64,000 nt of DNA from RPQJ01 sp963846315 (lineage in GTDB: Bacteria > Pseudomonadota > Gammaproteobacteria > Steroidobacterales > Steroidobacteraceae), in the NCBI GenBank assembly GCA_963846315.1, contig CAWJVM010000004.1:104159-168158 (forward strand), written 5' to 3'. The translations under genes and the position numbers were made by a program. The notes under the pieces were generated by a model. It saw nothing but the letters and a program-made list of their open reading frames with translations. It was not told the origin of the DNA and made no database searches. Below are positions 35,200-43,275 of the stretch, piece after piece (position 1 is the first letter of the stretch; every line of letters begins with the position of its first letter).

Positions 35200-35967
35200 A
35201 TGTTGATTGCCTACACACGCGAAGTCAGCCCCGCACTTGCAGACTGCGAGCTGACGCACCTGGAACGCGAGCCGCTCGACGTAGCGGGCGCACAGGCCGA
35301 GCACGAAGTCTACGAGGGCATTCTCACCAGCCTCGGTGCGAACGTGCGGCGGGTGCCGCCAGCACCGCACCTGCCCGATGGGGTCTTCGTCGAGGATGCA
35401 GCGGTCGTACTCGATGACGTAGCCGTCATCACTCGGCCAGGCGCGGTATCGAGACAGCCCGAGACCGCGACCGTCGAAGCCGTTCTTGCGGCCCATCGCC
35501 CACTCGTTCACGTCCGCGCACCCGCGACCCTGGACGGCGGTGATGTGCTGGTTGCGGGTCGCAGGATTTACGTCGGGCTCTCGTCGCGCACGTCTCGCGA
35601 TGCGATCCAGCAACTGGCTGGTCAGCTCGCGCCCTATGGCTACGAAGTGATCCCGTTGGCTTTCACCGGTTGCCTGCACCTGAAGTCGGCGGTGACGCGC
35701 GTTGCCGACGACCTGCTGCTGCTGAATCCAGCCTGGGTCGATAGAGACGCATTCCCCGGTTATCGGACGCTTGCCGTCGACCCGGCGGAACCGCACGCTG
35801 CGAATGCCCTGGCGCTGGGCGGCGCGGTGATCCATCCGCTGCAGCACGACCGTACCCGTTCACGGCTCGAATCCGCTGGACTCACGGTGGTGACCGTGCC
35901 ACAGGTGGAGCTGGCCAAGGCCGAAGCGGGCGTGACTTGCTGCAGCCTGCTGGTCGAGGTTCCCTGA
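35200..35967 (+). CDS. Dimethylarginine dimethylaminohydrolase-like amidinotransferase
   Basis: A 255-residue enzyme of the arginine deiminase/DDAH superfamily. It likely hydrolyses methylated arginine or a related guanidino compound to citrulline and an amine. Visible motifs are VFVEDAAVV, LDGGDVLV, the catalytic His in CLHLKSAVT and the nucleophilic Cys in GVTCCSLLVE near the C-terminus. The length matches bacterial and eukaryotic DDAH. It stands alone, 83 bases after the multihaem operon. Confidence 0.88.
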   Translation: MLIAYTREVSPALADCELTHLEREPLDVAGAQAEHEVYEGILTSLGANVRRVPPAPHLPDGVFVEDAAVVLDDVAVITRPGAVSRQPETATVEAVLAAHRPLVHVRAPATLDGGDVLVAGRRIYVGLSSRTSRDAIQQLAGQLAPYGYEVIPLAFTGCLHLKSAVTRVADDLLLLNPAWVDRDAFPGYRTLAVDPAEPHAANALALGGAVIHPLQHDRTRSRLESAGLTVVTVPQVELAKAEAGVTCCSLLVEVP

Positions 35968-36034
35968 GCCTTCAAGACGGACTATTCTCTCGCGGTCGCG
36001 ACCCCGGTCGCATTGCATTGGGCAGGGAGCAAGA

Positions 36035-36460
36035 ATGTCGACTTACAAAGCGGGTTGCATGTGTGGTGCGGTCCAGCTCGAAGTCACGGGCGATCCGGCC
36101 GTGCAGGCCATCTGTCACTGCAGTTCGTGCCGCGGCTGGTTGAGCGCGCCGCTCCATGCGGCTGCACTTTGGCCTGCGACGAGCGTGAAGATCACGAAGG
36201 GTGCCGACAACCTCGGCCTCTACAAGAAGACGGAGAACAGCCACCGCCAGTTCTGCAAGAGCTGCGGCGCCGCAGTCCTCGTCGGTCACCCGGGCATGGG
36301 CATGATCGACATTCCGGCCGGCTCGGTAGCGGGTCTCAGCTACAAGCCCACGCTGCACGTGCACTATGGCGAGAAAGTCATGGCCGTGAAGGACGGCCTG
36401 CCGAAGTTCAAGGACTTTCCGAAGGAGTTCGGCGGCTCGGGCGACATGCTCGTCGAATAG
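36035..36460 (+). CDS. GFA-family zinc protein (glutathione-dependent formaldehyde-activating-like)
   Basis: A 141-residue protein with the GFA zinc sites: GCMCG near residue 8, CHCSSC near 28 and FCKSCG near 73. The family takes its name from an enzyme that promotes S-hydroxymethylglutathione formation, but many members have other or unknown roles. GGGAG precedes the ATG. It converges with modC, and a strong hairpin separates the two. Confidence 0.88.
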   Translation: MSTYKAGCMCGAVQLEVTGDPAVQAICHCSSCRGWLSAPLHAAALWPATSVKITKGADNLGLYKKTENSHRQFCKSCGAAVLVGHPGMGMIDIPAGSVAGLSYKPTLHVHYGEKVMAVKDGLPKFKDFPKEFGGSGDMLVE

Positions 36461-36473
36461 CGCGGGCTGCCAC

Positions 36474-36502
36474 GGTTCCGCAGGCACCCGTCCTGCGGAA
36501 CC
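36474..36502. terminator. Bidirectional terminator between the GFA gene and modC
   Basis: A perfect 11-bp inverted repeat, GGTTCCGCAGG (36474-36484) and CCTGCGGAACC (36492-36502), with a 7-base loop, sits exactly in the convergent gap. It can serve both transcripts. No long T-run follows on either strand. Confidence 0.7.
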
Positions 36503-36511
36503 CGAGTGCAC

Positions 36512-37159
36512 TCAGGTCAGCAAGCGACCGGCCTCCATCCACAGCGTGCGATCGGCGAGGTATTCGACCTCGGCGCGCGCGTGGGACACGTAGATCATCG
36601 GCAGGTGTGTCTCTTCCTTGACGCGCCGCAGGAACGGCAGGATCTGCTGCTTCAGCCGTTCGTCGAGCGAAGCCAGCGGCTCGTCCAGCAGCAGCAACCG
36701 CGGCGAATAGAGCAGTGCCCGCCCGAGCGCAACGCGCTGTCGCTCGCCACCCGACAGCTGCGCCGGACGCCGCGCCACCAGCGGACCGATCTCCAGCAGC
36801 TCAAGCACTTGCCGCAATTCGAAGCGCCGTTCACCCGCCGCGCGACGGCGATACCCGTACAACAGGTTGTCCTGCACCGTAAGGTGGGGGAACAGTTGCC
36901 CATCCTGGAACACGAGCGCGAAATGCCGTTGCCAGGCCGGCAAGAAGGTCTTCGCGGCAACGTCGACGAGCGCCTGGCCGCGAAACGACAGCGTTCCCGT
37001 GCGTGGCGGCAGCAGTCCGGCGAGCAGCGCCAGCAACGTGCTCTTGCCACAGCCCGACGGACCGCAGATGCCCGTCGCCCCGGCCTCGATGCGGGCCGCT
37101 GCACGCAACAGGAAGTCGCCCCGCCCGAACTCCAGGTCGAACTCAAGCACGCGGCACAC
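36512..37159 (-). CDS. modC: Molybdate ABC transporter ATP-binding protein
   Basis: A 215-residue ATPase with Walker A GPSGCGKST, signature LSGGERQRVALGRALL and Walker B RLLLLDEPLASLD. It drives molybdate (or tungstate) import with ModB. Full-length ModC proteins of about 350 residues carry a C-terminal molybdate-binding (TOBE/MOP) domain. This one ends after the ATPase, so that regulatory domain is missing. The GTG at 37159 overlaps the end of modB by 17 bases; a later GTG at 37150 is also possible. Confidence 0.88.
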   Translation of the reverse strand: MCRVLEFDLEFGRGDFLLRAAARIEAGATGICGPSGCGKSTLLALLAGLLPPRTGTLSFRGQALVDVAAKTFLPAWQRHFALVFQDGQLFPHLTVQDNLLYGYRRRAAGERRFELRQVLELLEIGPLVARRPAQLSGGERQRVALGRALLYSPRLLLLDEPLASLDERLKQQILPFLRRVKEETHLPMIYVSHARAEVEYLADRTLWMEAGRLLT

Positions 37160-37853
37160 GATGGTCGAGGTAACCGAGTTGGCGCTCGGCGCGGCGCGTC
37201 AGCCAGTGGCTCGCAGCCAATGCGAGCAGGGCGAGTGCAATGGAAAGTCCTGCCAGCCGCAGGGCCGCGCCTTCACCGTCCGGCACGTTCATGAAACTGT
37301 AGATGGCCAGTGGCAGCGTCCGGGTTTCACCGGGGATGTTGCCGACGAAAGCCATCGTCGCGCCGAACTCGCCGAGACTGCGCGAGAAGCACAGCACGGA
37401 ACCCGCGAGCACTCCCGGCAGCGCGAGGGGCAACGCGACGGTGAGAAAGGCGTTCCAGGGTGTCGCACCGAGTGTCGTCGCCGCCTGTTCGAGCCGCGAG
37501 TCGATCAACCGGAATGCAACGCGCACGGGCTGCACCAGCAACGGAAAAGCCATGACCGCCGACGCGATGACCGCGCCTTTCCAGGTGAAGGCCAGCGTGA
37601 TGCCGAACGATTCGTACAACCAGCGGCCGATGGGCCCCTGCGTGCCGAGCAGGAGCAGCAGAGCAAATCCAGGCACGACGGGCGGCAGCACCATCGGCAA
37701 CTGCACCAGCGCCTCGATCAGGAATTTGCCGCGGAACTCGCGGCGGGCGAGCAGCCAGCCGACCAGGATGCCGACAGGCAGGCACAACAGCGTGGCCCAC
37801 AGTGCAACGCGGGCCGACAAGGCCAGGGCTTCCCATTCGGCGGGTGACAGCAT
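37143..37853 (-). CDS. modB: Molybdate ABC transporter permease
   Basis: A 236-residue inner-membrane permease with five or six helices. It carries the ABC-permease loop EQAATTLGATPWNAFLTVALPLALPG and LGEFGATMAFVGNIPGETRTLPLAIY, characteristic of ModB/CysTW-type permeases. It is followed by modC. No modA (binding protein) gene is present upstream, where it normally lies. A 17-codon reading frame with a strong ribosome binding site ends 5 bases before the modB ATG. Confidence 0.9.
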   Translation of the reverse strand: MLSPAEWEALALSARVALWATLLCLPVGILVGWLLARREFRGKFLIEALVQLPMVLPPVVPGFALLLLLGTQGPIGRWLYESFGITLAFTWKGAVIASAVMAFPLLVQPVRVAFRLIDSRLEQAATTLGATPWNAFLTVALPLALPGVLAGSVLCFSRSLGEFGATMAFVGNIPGETRTLPLAIYSFMNVPDGEGAALRLAGLSIALALLALAASHWLTRRAERQLGYLDHRVPRA

Positions 37854-37858
37854 GGCAA

Positions 37859-37912
37859 TCAGCGGCTCGCGTCCGGCGGCATGAAGCCAGCAATGCGCGC
37901 CAACCGGGACAT
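37859..37912 (-). CDS. Possible 17-aa leader peptide ahead of modB
   Basis: ATG at 37912 has AAGGAGT 5 bases upstream, the best ribosome binding site in the region, yet the frame stops after 17 codons (MSRLARIAGFMPPDASR), 5 bases before modB. modB itself has no clear binding site. It could be a leader that couples translation to modB, or a scar of a deleted modA. Coding status is uncertain. Confidence 0.35.
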   Translation of the reverse strand: MSRLARIAGFMPPDASR

Positions 37913-37945
37913 CGGTACTCCTTCAATCGCGGCGTAGTGTCTTAT

Positions 37946-37969
37946 ATAGCCGCCGGCATAGCCACCGGC
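37946..37969. repeat. Tandem 12-bp repeat in the modBC promoter region
   Basis: ATAGCCGCCGGC is followed directly by ATAGCCACCGGC, one mismatch between the copies. It overlaps a TATATA element (37944-37949 region) that could be the modB -10 box. A molybdate-responsive operator is conceivable; only one ModE-like half site (GCTATATA on the minus strand) is visible. Confidence 0.4.
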
Positions 37970-38003
37970 ATGGCAAGCGCCTTCACTTGCACATGACCGA
38001 CGC

Positions 38004-38510
38004 ATGCGAGACGCTCGTGCGATGCCCTCGGAGATCCTGATTCGCCGGGCAACCCTGGACGACGCCATCCGCATCAGCGCGCTGTTCCAGGCACTTGGCC
38101 CCTATTTTACGGTGCAACCCGATGGAACTGGCGCCGAGAAGTTCTACGCGGCGATCAGCGAGGCAGCGATTGCGGGTTACATCGGCTCGCCGCGGTACGA
38201 TTACTGGGTGGCCGAGTCGGCGGGTCAGCTTGCTGGCGCAGTCGCCTTGCGCGATTGCAAGCACCTGTATCACCTCGTCGTTGCCTCGCCGTACCAGCGC
38301 CAGGGCCTGGGCCGGCGACTCTGGTCGAAGGTGCAGGGCAACGCGCTGGCCGCCGGCAATCCCGGGGAGTTCACGGTCAATGCGAGTCTGTACGGCGTTC
38401 CCGTGTACGCGCATTTCGGATTCGTGCCGGTCGGCGAACGAACCATCCTGCAGGGGGTCGTGTTCGTGCCGATGCAATTGCGTGAACCGGGCTGGATTGA
38501 CTCCGGGTGA
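38004..38510 (+). CDS. GNAT-family N-acetyltransferase
   Basis: A 168-residue acetyl-CoA-dependent transferase. The fold begins IRRATLDDAIRISALFQALG, and the acetyl-CoA motif is YHLVVASPYQRQGLGRRLW (R/Q-x-x-G-x-G/A pattern). The end NASLYGVPVYAHFGFVPVG is the usual beta-alpha-beta finish. The substrate is unknown. An ATG at 38022 is an equally plausible start. It is divergent from modB. Confidence 0.85.
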   Translation: MRDARAMPSEILIRRATLDDAIRISALFQALGPYFTVQPDGTGAEKFYAAISEAAIAGYIGSPRYDYWVAESAGQLAGAVALRDCKHLYHLVVASPYQRQGLGRRLWSKVQGNALAAGNPGEFTVNASLYGVPVYAHFGFVPVGERTILQGVVFVPMQLREPGWIDSG

Positions 38511-38544
38511 GGCGCCCAAACAGGCCCGCGCCAGCCCGCGTACA

Positions 38545-38561
38545 GTACGTCATTGACGTAC
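38545..38561. promoter_or_regulatory. Palindromic operator upstream of the XRE regulator
   Basis: GTACGTCA-T-TGACGTAC is a perfect 17-bp palindrome 29 bases before the XRE gene ATG. A further half-site-like GTACGTTGA lies at 38575-38583, next to the start codon. The layout fits negative autoregulation by the HTH protein. Confidence 0.55.
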
Positions 38562-38590
38562 CTGCGTCGCTGGCGTACGTTGAGCCGGCA

Positions 38591-38905
38591 ATGAGCAACG
38601 AGGTCTTCATCAAACTGCTGGAATCCGCGCGCGAACTGCGCCGCCAACGGGTACGCCGGCTGACTCGCCTGGCCCGCGCTGTCGGCGGGCATGCCCGCCC
38701 CCGTGGTGAGACCGTGATCGATGTCCGTGCCATCCGGGCCCTGACCGGCCTGAGCCAGTCCAAGTTCGCGGAACTGCTGTCGATCGAAGTGTCGACGCTG
38801 CGGAACTGGGAACAGGGACGACGCGATCCCACCGGCCCAGCCCGCGCGTTGTTGCGCGCCATTCGCAACGAACCCGTAGCCGTCATTCGCGCACTCACCG
38901 ACTGA
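38591..38905 (+). CDS. XRE-family regulator, HigA/MqsA-antitoxin-like
   Basis: A 104-residue DNA-binding protein. The HTH (about 50-90) reads IRALTGLSQSKFAELLSIEVSTLRNWEQGRRDPTGPARALL, the form common in HigA/MqsA-type antitoxins and their solitary relatives. The N-terminal 40 residues are helical and Arg-rich. No toxin-like gene (RelE/HigB fold) adjoins it; the upstream gene is a GNAT enzyme 80 bases away and the next is a hydrolase. The palindromic operator just upstream suggests it represses itself. Confidence 0.75.
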   Translation: MSNEVFIKLLESARELRRQRVRRLTRLARAVGGHARPRGETVIDVRAIRALTGLSQSKFAELLSIEVSTLRNWEQGRRDPTGPARALLRAIRNEPVAVIRALTD

Positions 38906-38919
38906 ACCAGGATGCACCC

Positions 38920-40083
38920 ATGAGCAACCTCACCCGGACCCACGTCTCGGACCTGCGGGGGGCCGCCCGGCTCGCCTTCGACGCCACGCTCGGCATCACC
39001 ACGCTGGTGGAGAAGATGCACCACACGATCCAGCTGGTGCACCCACCGCTCGGCGCGTCACGGGCAGATTCGACCAGCGGCTTGACCGGCCTCATCTACC
39101 GCGGCATCCGTGGCACGACACGGGTCATCGGCAAGGGACTCGACGCCGGGCTTGCTCCCGTGGCTGCCCTCTTGCCGGAAGGCACGTCCACGACGAGCCG
39201 CAACGCCTGGGTCTCGGCGATCAATGGCATCTACGGCGATCACCTCGAGCGCACGGTGAACCCACTCGCGATCGAGATGTGTCTACTGCATGAAGGCGAC
39301 CTCGTGGATCCAGGGCAACCCGGTGCGGTCGTGCAGGGCGCGTCGGGCAAGGTCCTGATCGCGATTCACGGCCTGTGCCTGAACGAGCAGCATTGGGCAC
39401 GCGATGGCCACCATCGTATCGCGTCGATGGCGACGGCAACCGGTCATACGATCGTTCATCTGCGTTACAACAGCGGTCGCTCGATCGAAGCCAACGGCCG
39501 CGACCTCGCGGCGATGCTGGAAGCGCTGCTGCCGCATTGGCCCGTGCCGGTGACAGAACTGGTCATCGTGGGCCACAGCATGGGCGGCCTGGTGGCAAGA
39601 AGCGCCATTCATCACGGCACCGGCGCCGGGCATTCCTGGCAAGGTCGGCTGCGCAAGCTGTTCACGCTCGGCACGCCGCACCACGGCGCACCGCTCGAAC
39701 GCGGCGGCAATCGCCTCGATTACGTCATGGAACTCAGCCCCTACGTGGCCCCGTTCACGAGCCTGGGCAAGGCCCGCAGCGCCGGAATCACCAACCTGCG
39801 CTACGGCAGCATCACGGCGAACGAGGACGAATTCGTGCCGTTGCCGGACGGTCTCGATGTCTACGCCTTGGCTGCCACGCTCGGCAGACGGCGCGGGTTG
39901 CTTGCGGAAAGGCTGGTCGGAGACGGCCTCGTGCCGCTCGACAGTGCGCTCGGCAAACACACCGACTGCGCGCGCACCCTGGCGCTGCCGAAGGACCGGC
40001 AGTGGATTGGCTACGAGATGGGGCACCTCGAGCTGCTCGGCCGGCCCGAAGTGTATTCGCAGCTGGAGAAGTGGCTGCGGTGA
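38920..40083 (+). CDS. Alpha/beta hydrolase (lipase-like)
   Basis: A 387-residue hydrolase. The nucleophile elbow is GHSMGG in ELVIVGHSMGGLVARSA (about residue 214), the oxyanion region is LIAIHGLCLNEQHW, and HHGAPLERGG follows the elbow as in PGAP1/LipA-type lipases. A late GHLELL may hold the catalytic His. No signal peptide is seen; the N-terminal 90 residues are helical with amphipathic character. The substrate is probably an ester or lipid. It starts 14 bases after the XRE gene and may share its transcript. Confidence 0.8.
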   Translation: MSNLTRTHVSDLRGAARLAFDATLGITTLVEKMHHTIQLVHPPLGASRADSTSGLTGLIYRGIRGTTRVIGKGLDAGLAPVAALLPEGTSTTSRNAWVSAINGIYGDHLERTVNPLAIEMCLLHEGDLVDPGQPGAVVQGASGKVLIAIHGLCLNEQHWARDGHHRIASMATATGHTIVHLRYNSGRSIEANGRDLAAMLEALLPHWPVPVTELVIVGHSMGGLVARSAIHHGTGAGHSWQGRLRKLFTLGTPHHGAPLERGGNRLDYVMELSPYVAPFTSLGKARSAGITNLRYGSITANEDEFVPLPDGLDVYALAATLGRRRGLLAERLVGDGLVPLDSALGKHTDCARTLALPKDRQWIGYEMGHLELLGRPEVYSQLEKWLR

Positions 40084-40129
40084 CCCTGATCGTGCTCTCC
40101 CGTTCGAACACCTGACCCACGGACACCTT

Positions 40130-41131
40130 ATGCTTCCCGAGACGATGCGTTACGTTGCCGCGACCGCCGCCGGCGGACCCGAAGTCCTGACGATCAGCAC
40201 GACGACCGTGCCGCAACCCAAGCCCGACGAAGTCCTGATCCGGGTCCAGGCGGCGGGAGTGAACCGTCCCGACGTGGCGCAGCGCAAGGGGCTATACCCG
40301 GCGCCTCCTGGGGCAAGCCCCATCATCGGTCTCGAGGTGGCGGGCGAAATCGTCGCGCGCGGGACCGAGGCTCATGGCTTCGCGCTCGGTGACCGGGTTT
40401 GCGCGCTGGCGAATGGCGGCGGGTACGCCGAATATTGTGTCGCACCGGTCACGCAATGCCTGCCGTGGCCACAGGGCTACGACGCCATCCGCTCCGCCGC
40501 GCTGCCCGAGACGTACTTCACGGTCTGGGCCAATCTGTTCATCCATGGCCGCCTGGCGCGCGGCGAGACGGTGCTGGTCCACGGCGGCAGCAGCGGCATC
40601 GGCGTCACCGCCATCCAGCTCGCGCGCGAATTCGGGGCACGTGCCTATGCCACCGCCGGCAGCGACGAAAAGTGCGCTGCCTGCGTGCGCCTGGGCGCCG
40701 ACGCCGCGATCAATTACCGGACGGCGGACTTCGCCGAGCGCATTGCGGAGCTGACCAGCGGCCGCGGAGTCGACGTCGTCATCGACATCGTTGGGGCACC
40801 CTACTTCGAGCGCAATCTCAAGTGCCTGGCGCTAGACGGCCGGCTCGTGCAAGTCGCCACGCAGGCAGGCACGCGAGTTGAAAGTCTCGACTTGTTCGAC
40901 ATCATGCGGCGCCGCCTGACCATCACCGGGTCAACCATGCGTCCACGCACAGCGGCGCAAAAAGGCGCGATTGCGCAGGAACTGCGCGAAAAGGTCTGGC
41001 CTGCACTGGACGCGGGCCGTGCCGGCCCTGTCATCCACCAGGTCTTTCCGCTGGAGCAGGCCGCCGAGGCGCATCGCGTGATGGAATCCAGCGTCCACAT
41101 CGGCAAGCTGATGCTCAACGTCGCGCGCTAG
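40130..41131 (+). CDS. NAD(P)H:quinone oxidoreductase, PIG3 type
   Basis: A 333-residue medium-chain dehydrogenase/reductase without the catalytic zinc. GroES-like N-terminal half (QAAGVNRPDVAQRKGLYP; GLEVAGEIV), then the Rossmann domain with the NADPH motif VHGGSSGIGVTAIQLA in place of the classical GxGxxG. This is the PIG3/QorB-like pattern of quinone reductases. The ATG at 40145 (MRYVAAT) is an alternative start. Confidence 0.88.
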   Translation: MLPETMRYVAATAAGGPEVLTISTTTVPQPKPDEVLIRVQAAGVNRPDVAQRKGLYPAPPGASPIIGLEVAGEIVARGTEAHGFALGDRVCALANGGGYAEYCVAPVTQCLPWPQGYDAIRSAALPETYFTVWANLFIHGRLARGETVLVHGGSSGIGVTAIQLAREFGARAYATAGSDEKCAACVRLGADAAINYRTADFAERIAELTSGRGVDVVIDIVGAPYFERNLKCLALDGRLVQVATQAGTRVESLDLFDIMRRRLTITGSTMRPRTAAQKGAIAQELREKVWPALDAGRAGPVIHQVFPLEQAAEAHRVMESSVHIGKLMLNVAR

Positions 41132-41282
41132 TACAGCGCGCCCCGTCTGGCAGCGATCGGTTCATCGTACGGGGCGCACGCTTCGTCGCGATGGCTCGCC
41201 CGCGTGCAACCCTGGCCACGGCTGCGGCATCTCATGGTCACCAGTCACACAGCGCCGCGCCGGCGCGCCGAGGAGACCCGCC

Positions 41283-41360
41283 ATGGAATTCGCAGCCACC
41301 GTGATGCTCGCCGCAGTCGTCCTTTACCTGCTGACGCAGGTTGAAGACCTGGCCGCCTAG
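41283..41360 (+). CDS. Small single-pass membrane protein (25 aa)
   Basis: A 25-codon frame with GAGGAG 6 bases before its ATG. The product starts MEFAATVMLAAVVLYLL, one membrane helix, and ends TQVEDLAA, a short acidic tail. Its stop overlaps the 3' end of the convergent acyl-CoA dehydrogenase gene. Its plan resembles the small protein at 61323. The role is unknown; such peptides often stabilise membrane complexes. Confidence 0.55.
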   Translation: MEFAATVMLAAVVLYLLTQVEDLAA

Positions 41361-43138
41361 AGCACGTCCCACGGATAACGGCCCTTTTCCAGGATCGCAC
41401 TCGCCAACGCCTCGATCGACGAGTCCTCGTTGTGGTTCAACCCACGAACGTTGCGGACCATGCGACGACGCGCCTGGTGAGTGAAGACCTTGGCGATGTC
41501 GATCACTTGCGCCGCCGAGGCCGGATCGCTCTTGATGATCGAGTCCGCGCGAGAGACCACGCACAGCCCGACGAACAGGTCGATCATGAGGTCCGCGATG
41601 CGCCGCTGCGAGTGCTGCTGGTCGGAAATGCCCTTGCCGTATTTCCGCAGCACGCCTTCGGCCTCGCGCGCAGTGGCTCGTGCATAGTCCTCGTAGATCT
41701 TCACCAGCGGGCGCAACGCCGGCGCGACCGGCGCGCTGACCTTCACCGCGGCGCCGAGGCCCGTGGCGCGGGCGAAGCGCCGCTCGGCGTAACCCGAGAG
41801 CACGCCGAAGCCCTTGATCGGATCGTTGAAGATCGAGCTGACCGCCGATTGCAGCTCCTTCAGCGAAGCGCCGACGTCCTTCAGCGACGACAGCGCAATG
41901 TAGAGCCGCAGGATCTCGTTGGTGCCCTCGAAGATCGGCAGGATGCGGGCATCGCGCGTGTACTGTTCATACGGCAACTCACGCATATAGCCATTGCCGC
42001 CGGCGATCTGCAGGCTCTCATAGGCGGTGCGCTGCATCGCTTCACTGGCGAACACCTTGGTGATCGCCGCCTCGACGGAGTAATCGTCGCAACCGCTGTC
42101 GATGTAGTGCGCCACCATCCAGACCGCACTTTCGGCGGCAAAGCACTCGACCGTCATCTGCGCAATCTTCTCGCGCACCAACCCGTATTCAGCAATCGGT
42201 TTGTCGAACTGCTTGCGCTCCTGCGCCTGCGCCACGGAGCGGCGGATCAGCGCCTTCATCCCGCCGACCGCGCCGCCGCCCAGGCCGGTTCGGCCATTGT
42301 TCAGGATGCCCATCGCAACCTTGAAGCCCTTGCCGACGTCACCGAGCACATTCTCTGCCGGCACGCGGACATCGTTGAAGGCAACGGTGGTCGTGCACGA
42401 GGCGCGAATCCCCATCTTGTCTTCGTGCGCACCGTGGCTGACGCCGCGCCAGGCTGCCTCGACGATGAAGGCCGTGACTTTGCCTTCGGGACCGTCGGTA
42501 CGCGCAAACACGGTGTAGAAGTCCGCGATCCCGCCGTTGGTAATCCAGAGTTTTTCGCCGTTCAGGACGAAGCTGCCGTCAGGATTGCGCTTCGCTGCCG
42601 TGCGAATGGCGGCGGCGTCGGAGCCGGCGCCGGACTCGGTCAGGCAGAACGCCGCGATCATTTCCCCGGTCGCCAGCTTCGGCAGGTATCGCGCCTTCTG
42701 GTCGGCCGTCCCGAACAGCAACAGGCCCTTCATCCCGATCGAACTGTGCGCACCGATCGTCAGCGACACGGAACTGTCGTAACTGCTGGTCTGGGCCAGC
42801 ACGCGGGCATAGGCTGCATTCGACAACCCGAGACCGCCGAACTCCTCGGGGATGATCAGCCCGAACAGGCCCAGTTCGCGCAGCGACTGGACGAACTCGT
42901 CGGGCTGGCGGGCTGCGCGGTCCCAGCGCGCGAAATCGGCTTCCTTCCCTTCCAGGAACCGGTCGATCGACTCGACGATCATGCCGAGCACCTCGCGATC
43001 ACGCGCATTGATCACGGGGTACGGGAACAGGTTTTCTTCCAGGACGCTGCCGAACAGCAACTGTTTGGCGACGCTCTGGTCGGTCAGCAGGCCGGACGCC
43101 TTGGCGCCGGTGGATACGCCGGATTCGATGGTGCTCAT
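41357..43138 (-). CDS. Acyl-CoA dehydrogenase (VLCAD-like)
   Basis: A 593-residue flavoprotein that oxidises acyl-CoA to enoyl-CoA. The ACAD core (about 45-440) shows FCLTESGAGSDAAAI, WITNGG, and the catalytic-Glu segment ILPIFEGTNEILRLYIA. The extra C-terminal domain of about 150 residues is as in very-long-chain ACADs, so a long-chain substrate is likely. There is no signal peptide. No electron-transfer flavoprotein gene is adjacent. Its 3' end overlaps the small membrane protein gene. Confidence 0.92.
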   Translation of the reverse strand: MSTIESGVSTGAKASGLLTDQSVAKQLLFGSVLEENLFPYPVINARDREVLGMIVESIDRFLEGKEADFARWDRAARQPDEFVQSLRELGLFGLIIPEEFGGLGLSNAAYARVLAQTSSYDSSVSLTIGAHSSIGMKGLLLFGTADQKARYLPKLATGEMIAAFCLTESGAGSDAAAIRTAAKRNPDGSFVLNGEKLWITNGGIADFYTVFARTDGPEGKVTAFIVEAAWRGVSHGAHEDKMGIRASCTTTVAFNDVRVPAENVLGDVGKGFKVAMGILNNGRTGLGGGAVGGMKALIRRSVAQAQERKQFDKPIAEYGLVREKIAQMTVECFAAESAVWMVAHYIDSGCDDYSVEAAITKVFASEAMQRTAYESLQIAGGNGYMRELPYEQYTRDARILPIFEGTNEILRLYIALSSLKDVGASLKELQSAVSSIFNDPIKGFGVLSGYAERRFARATGLGAAVKVSAPVAPALRPLVKIYEDYARATAREAEGVLRKYGKGISDQQHSQRRIADLMIDLFVGLCVVSRADSIIKSDPASAAQVIDIAKVFTHQARRRMVRNVRGLNHNEDSSIEALASAILEKGRYPWDVL

Positions 43139-43275
43139 GAGCGAAAAGTTAGCACTTCACGGAGCCCCAGGGTAATCGGTGAAATACGCGCGAACAGCTC
43201 GTCGCGCGCCTCCTGGAAAGACGCGCCGTCCTCCGTAACCCACGGATTTGTAAAAACTTCCGTCGAGCCTGCAGG

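Noticed and set aside
37940..37952. ModE binding site before modB
   Set aside because: Only one half site (GCTATATA) is present, and it coincides with a plausible -10 box.
38004..38905. GNAT enzyme plus XRE protein as a toxin-antitoxin pair
   Set aside because: GNAT toxins usually pair with ribbon-helix-helix antitoxins and overlap them; here an 80-bp gap and a separate promoter palindrome lie between the genes.
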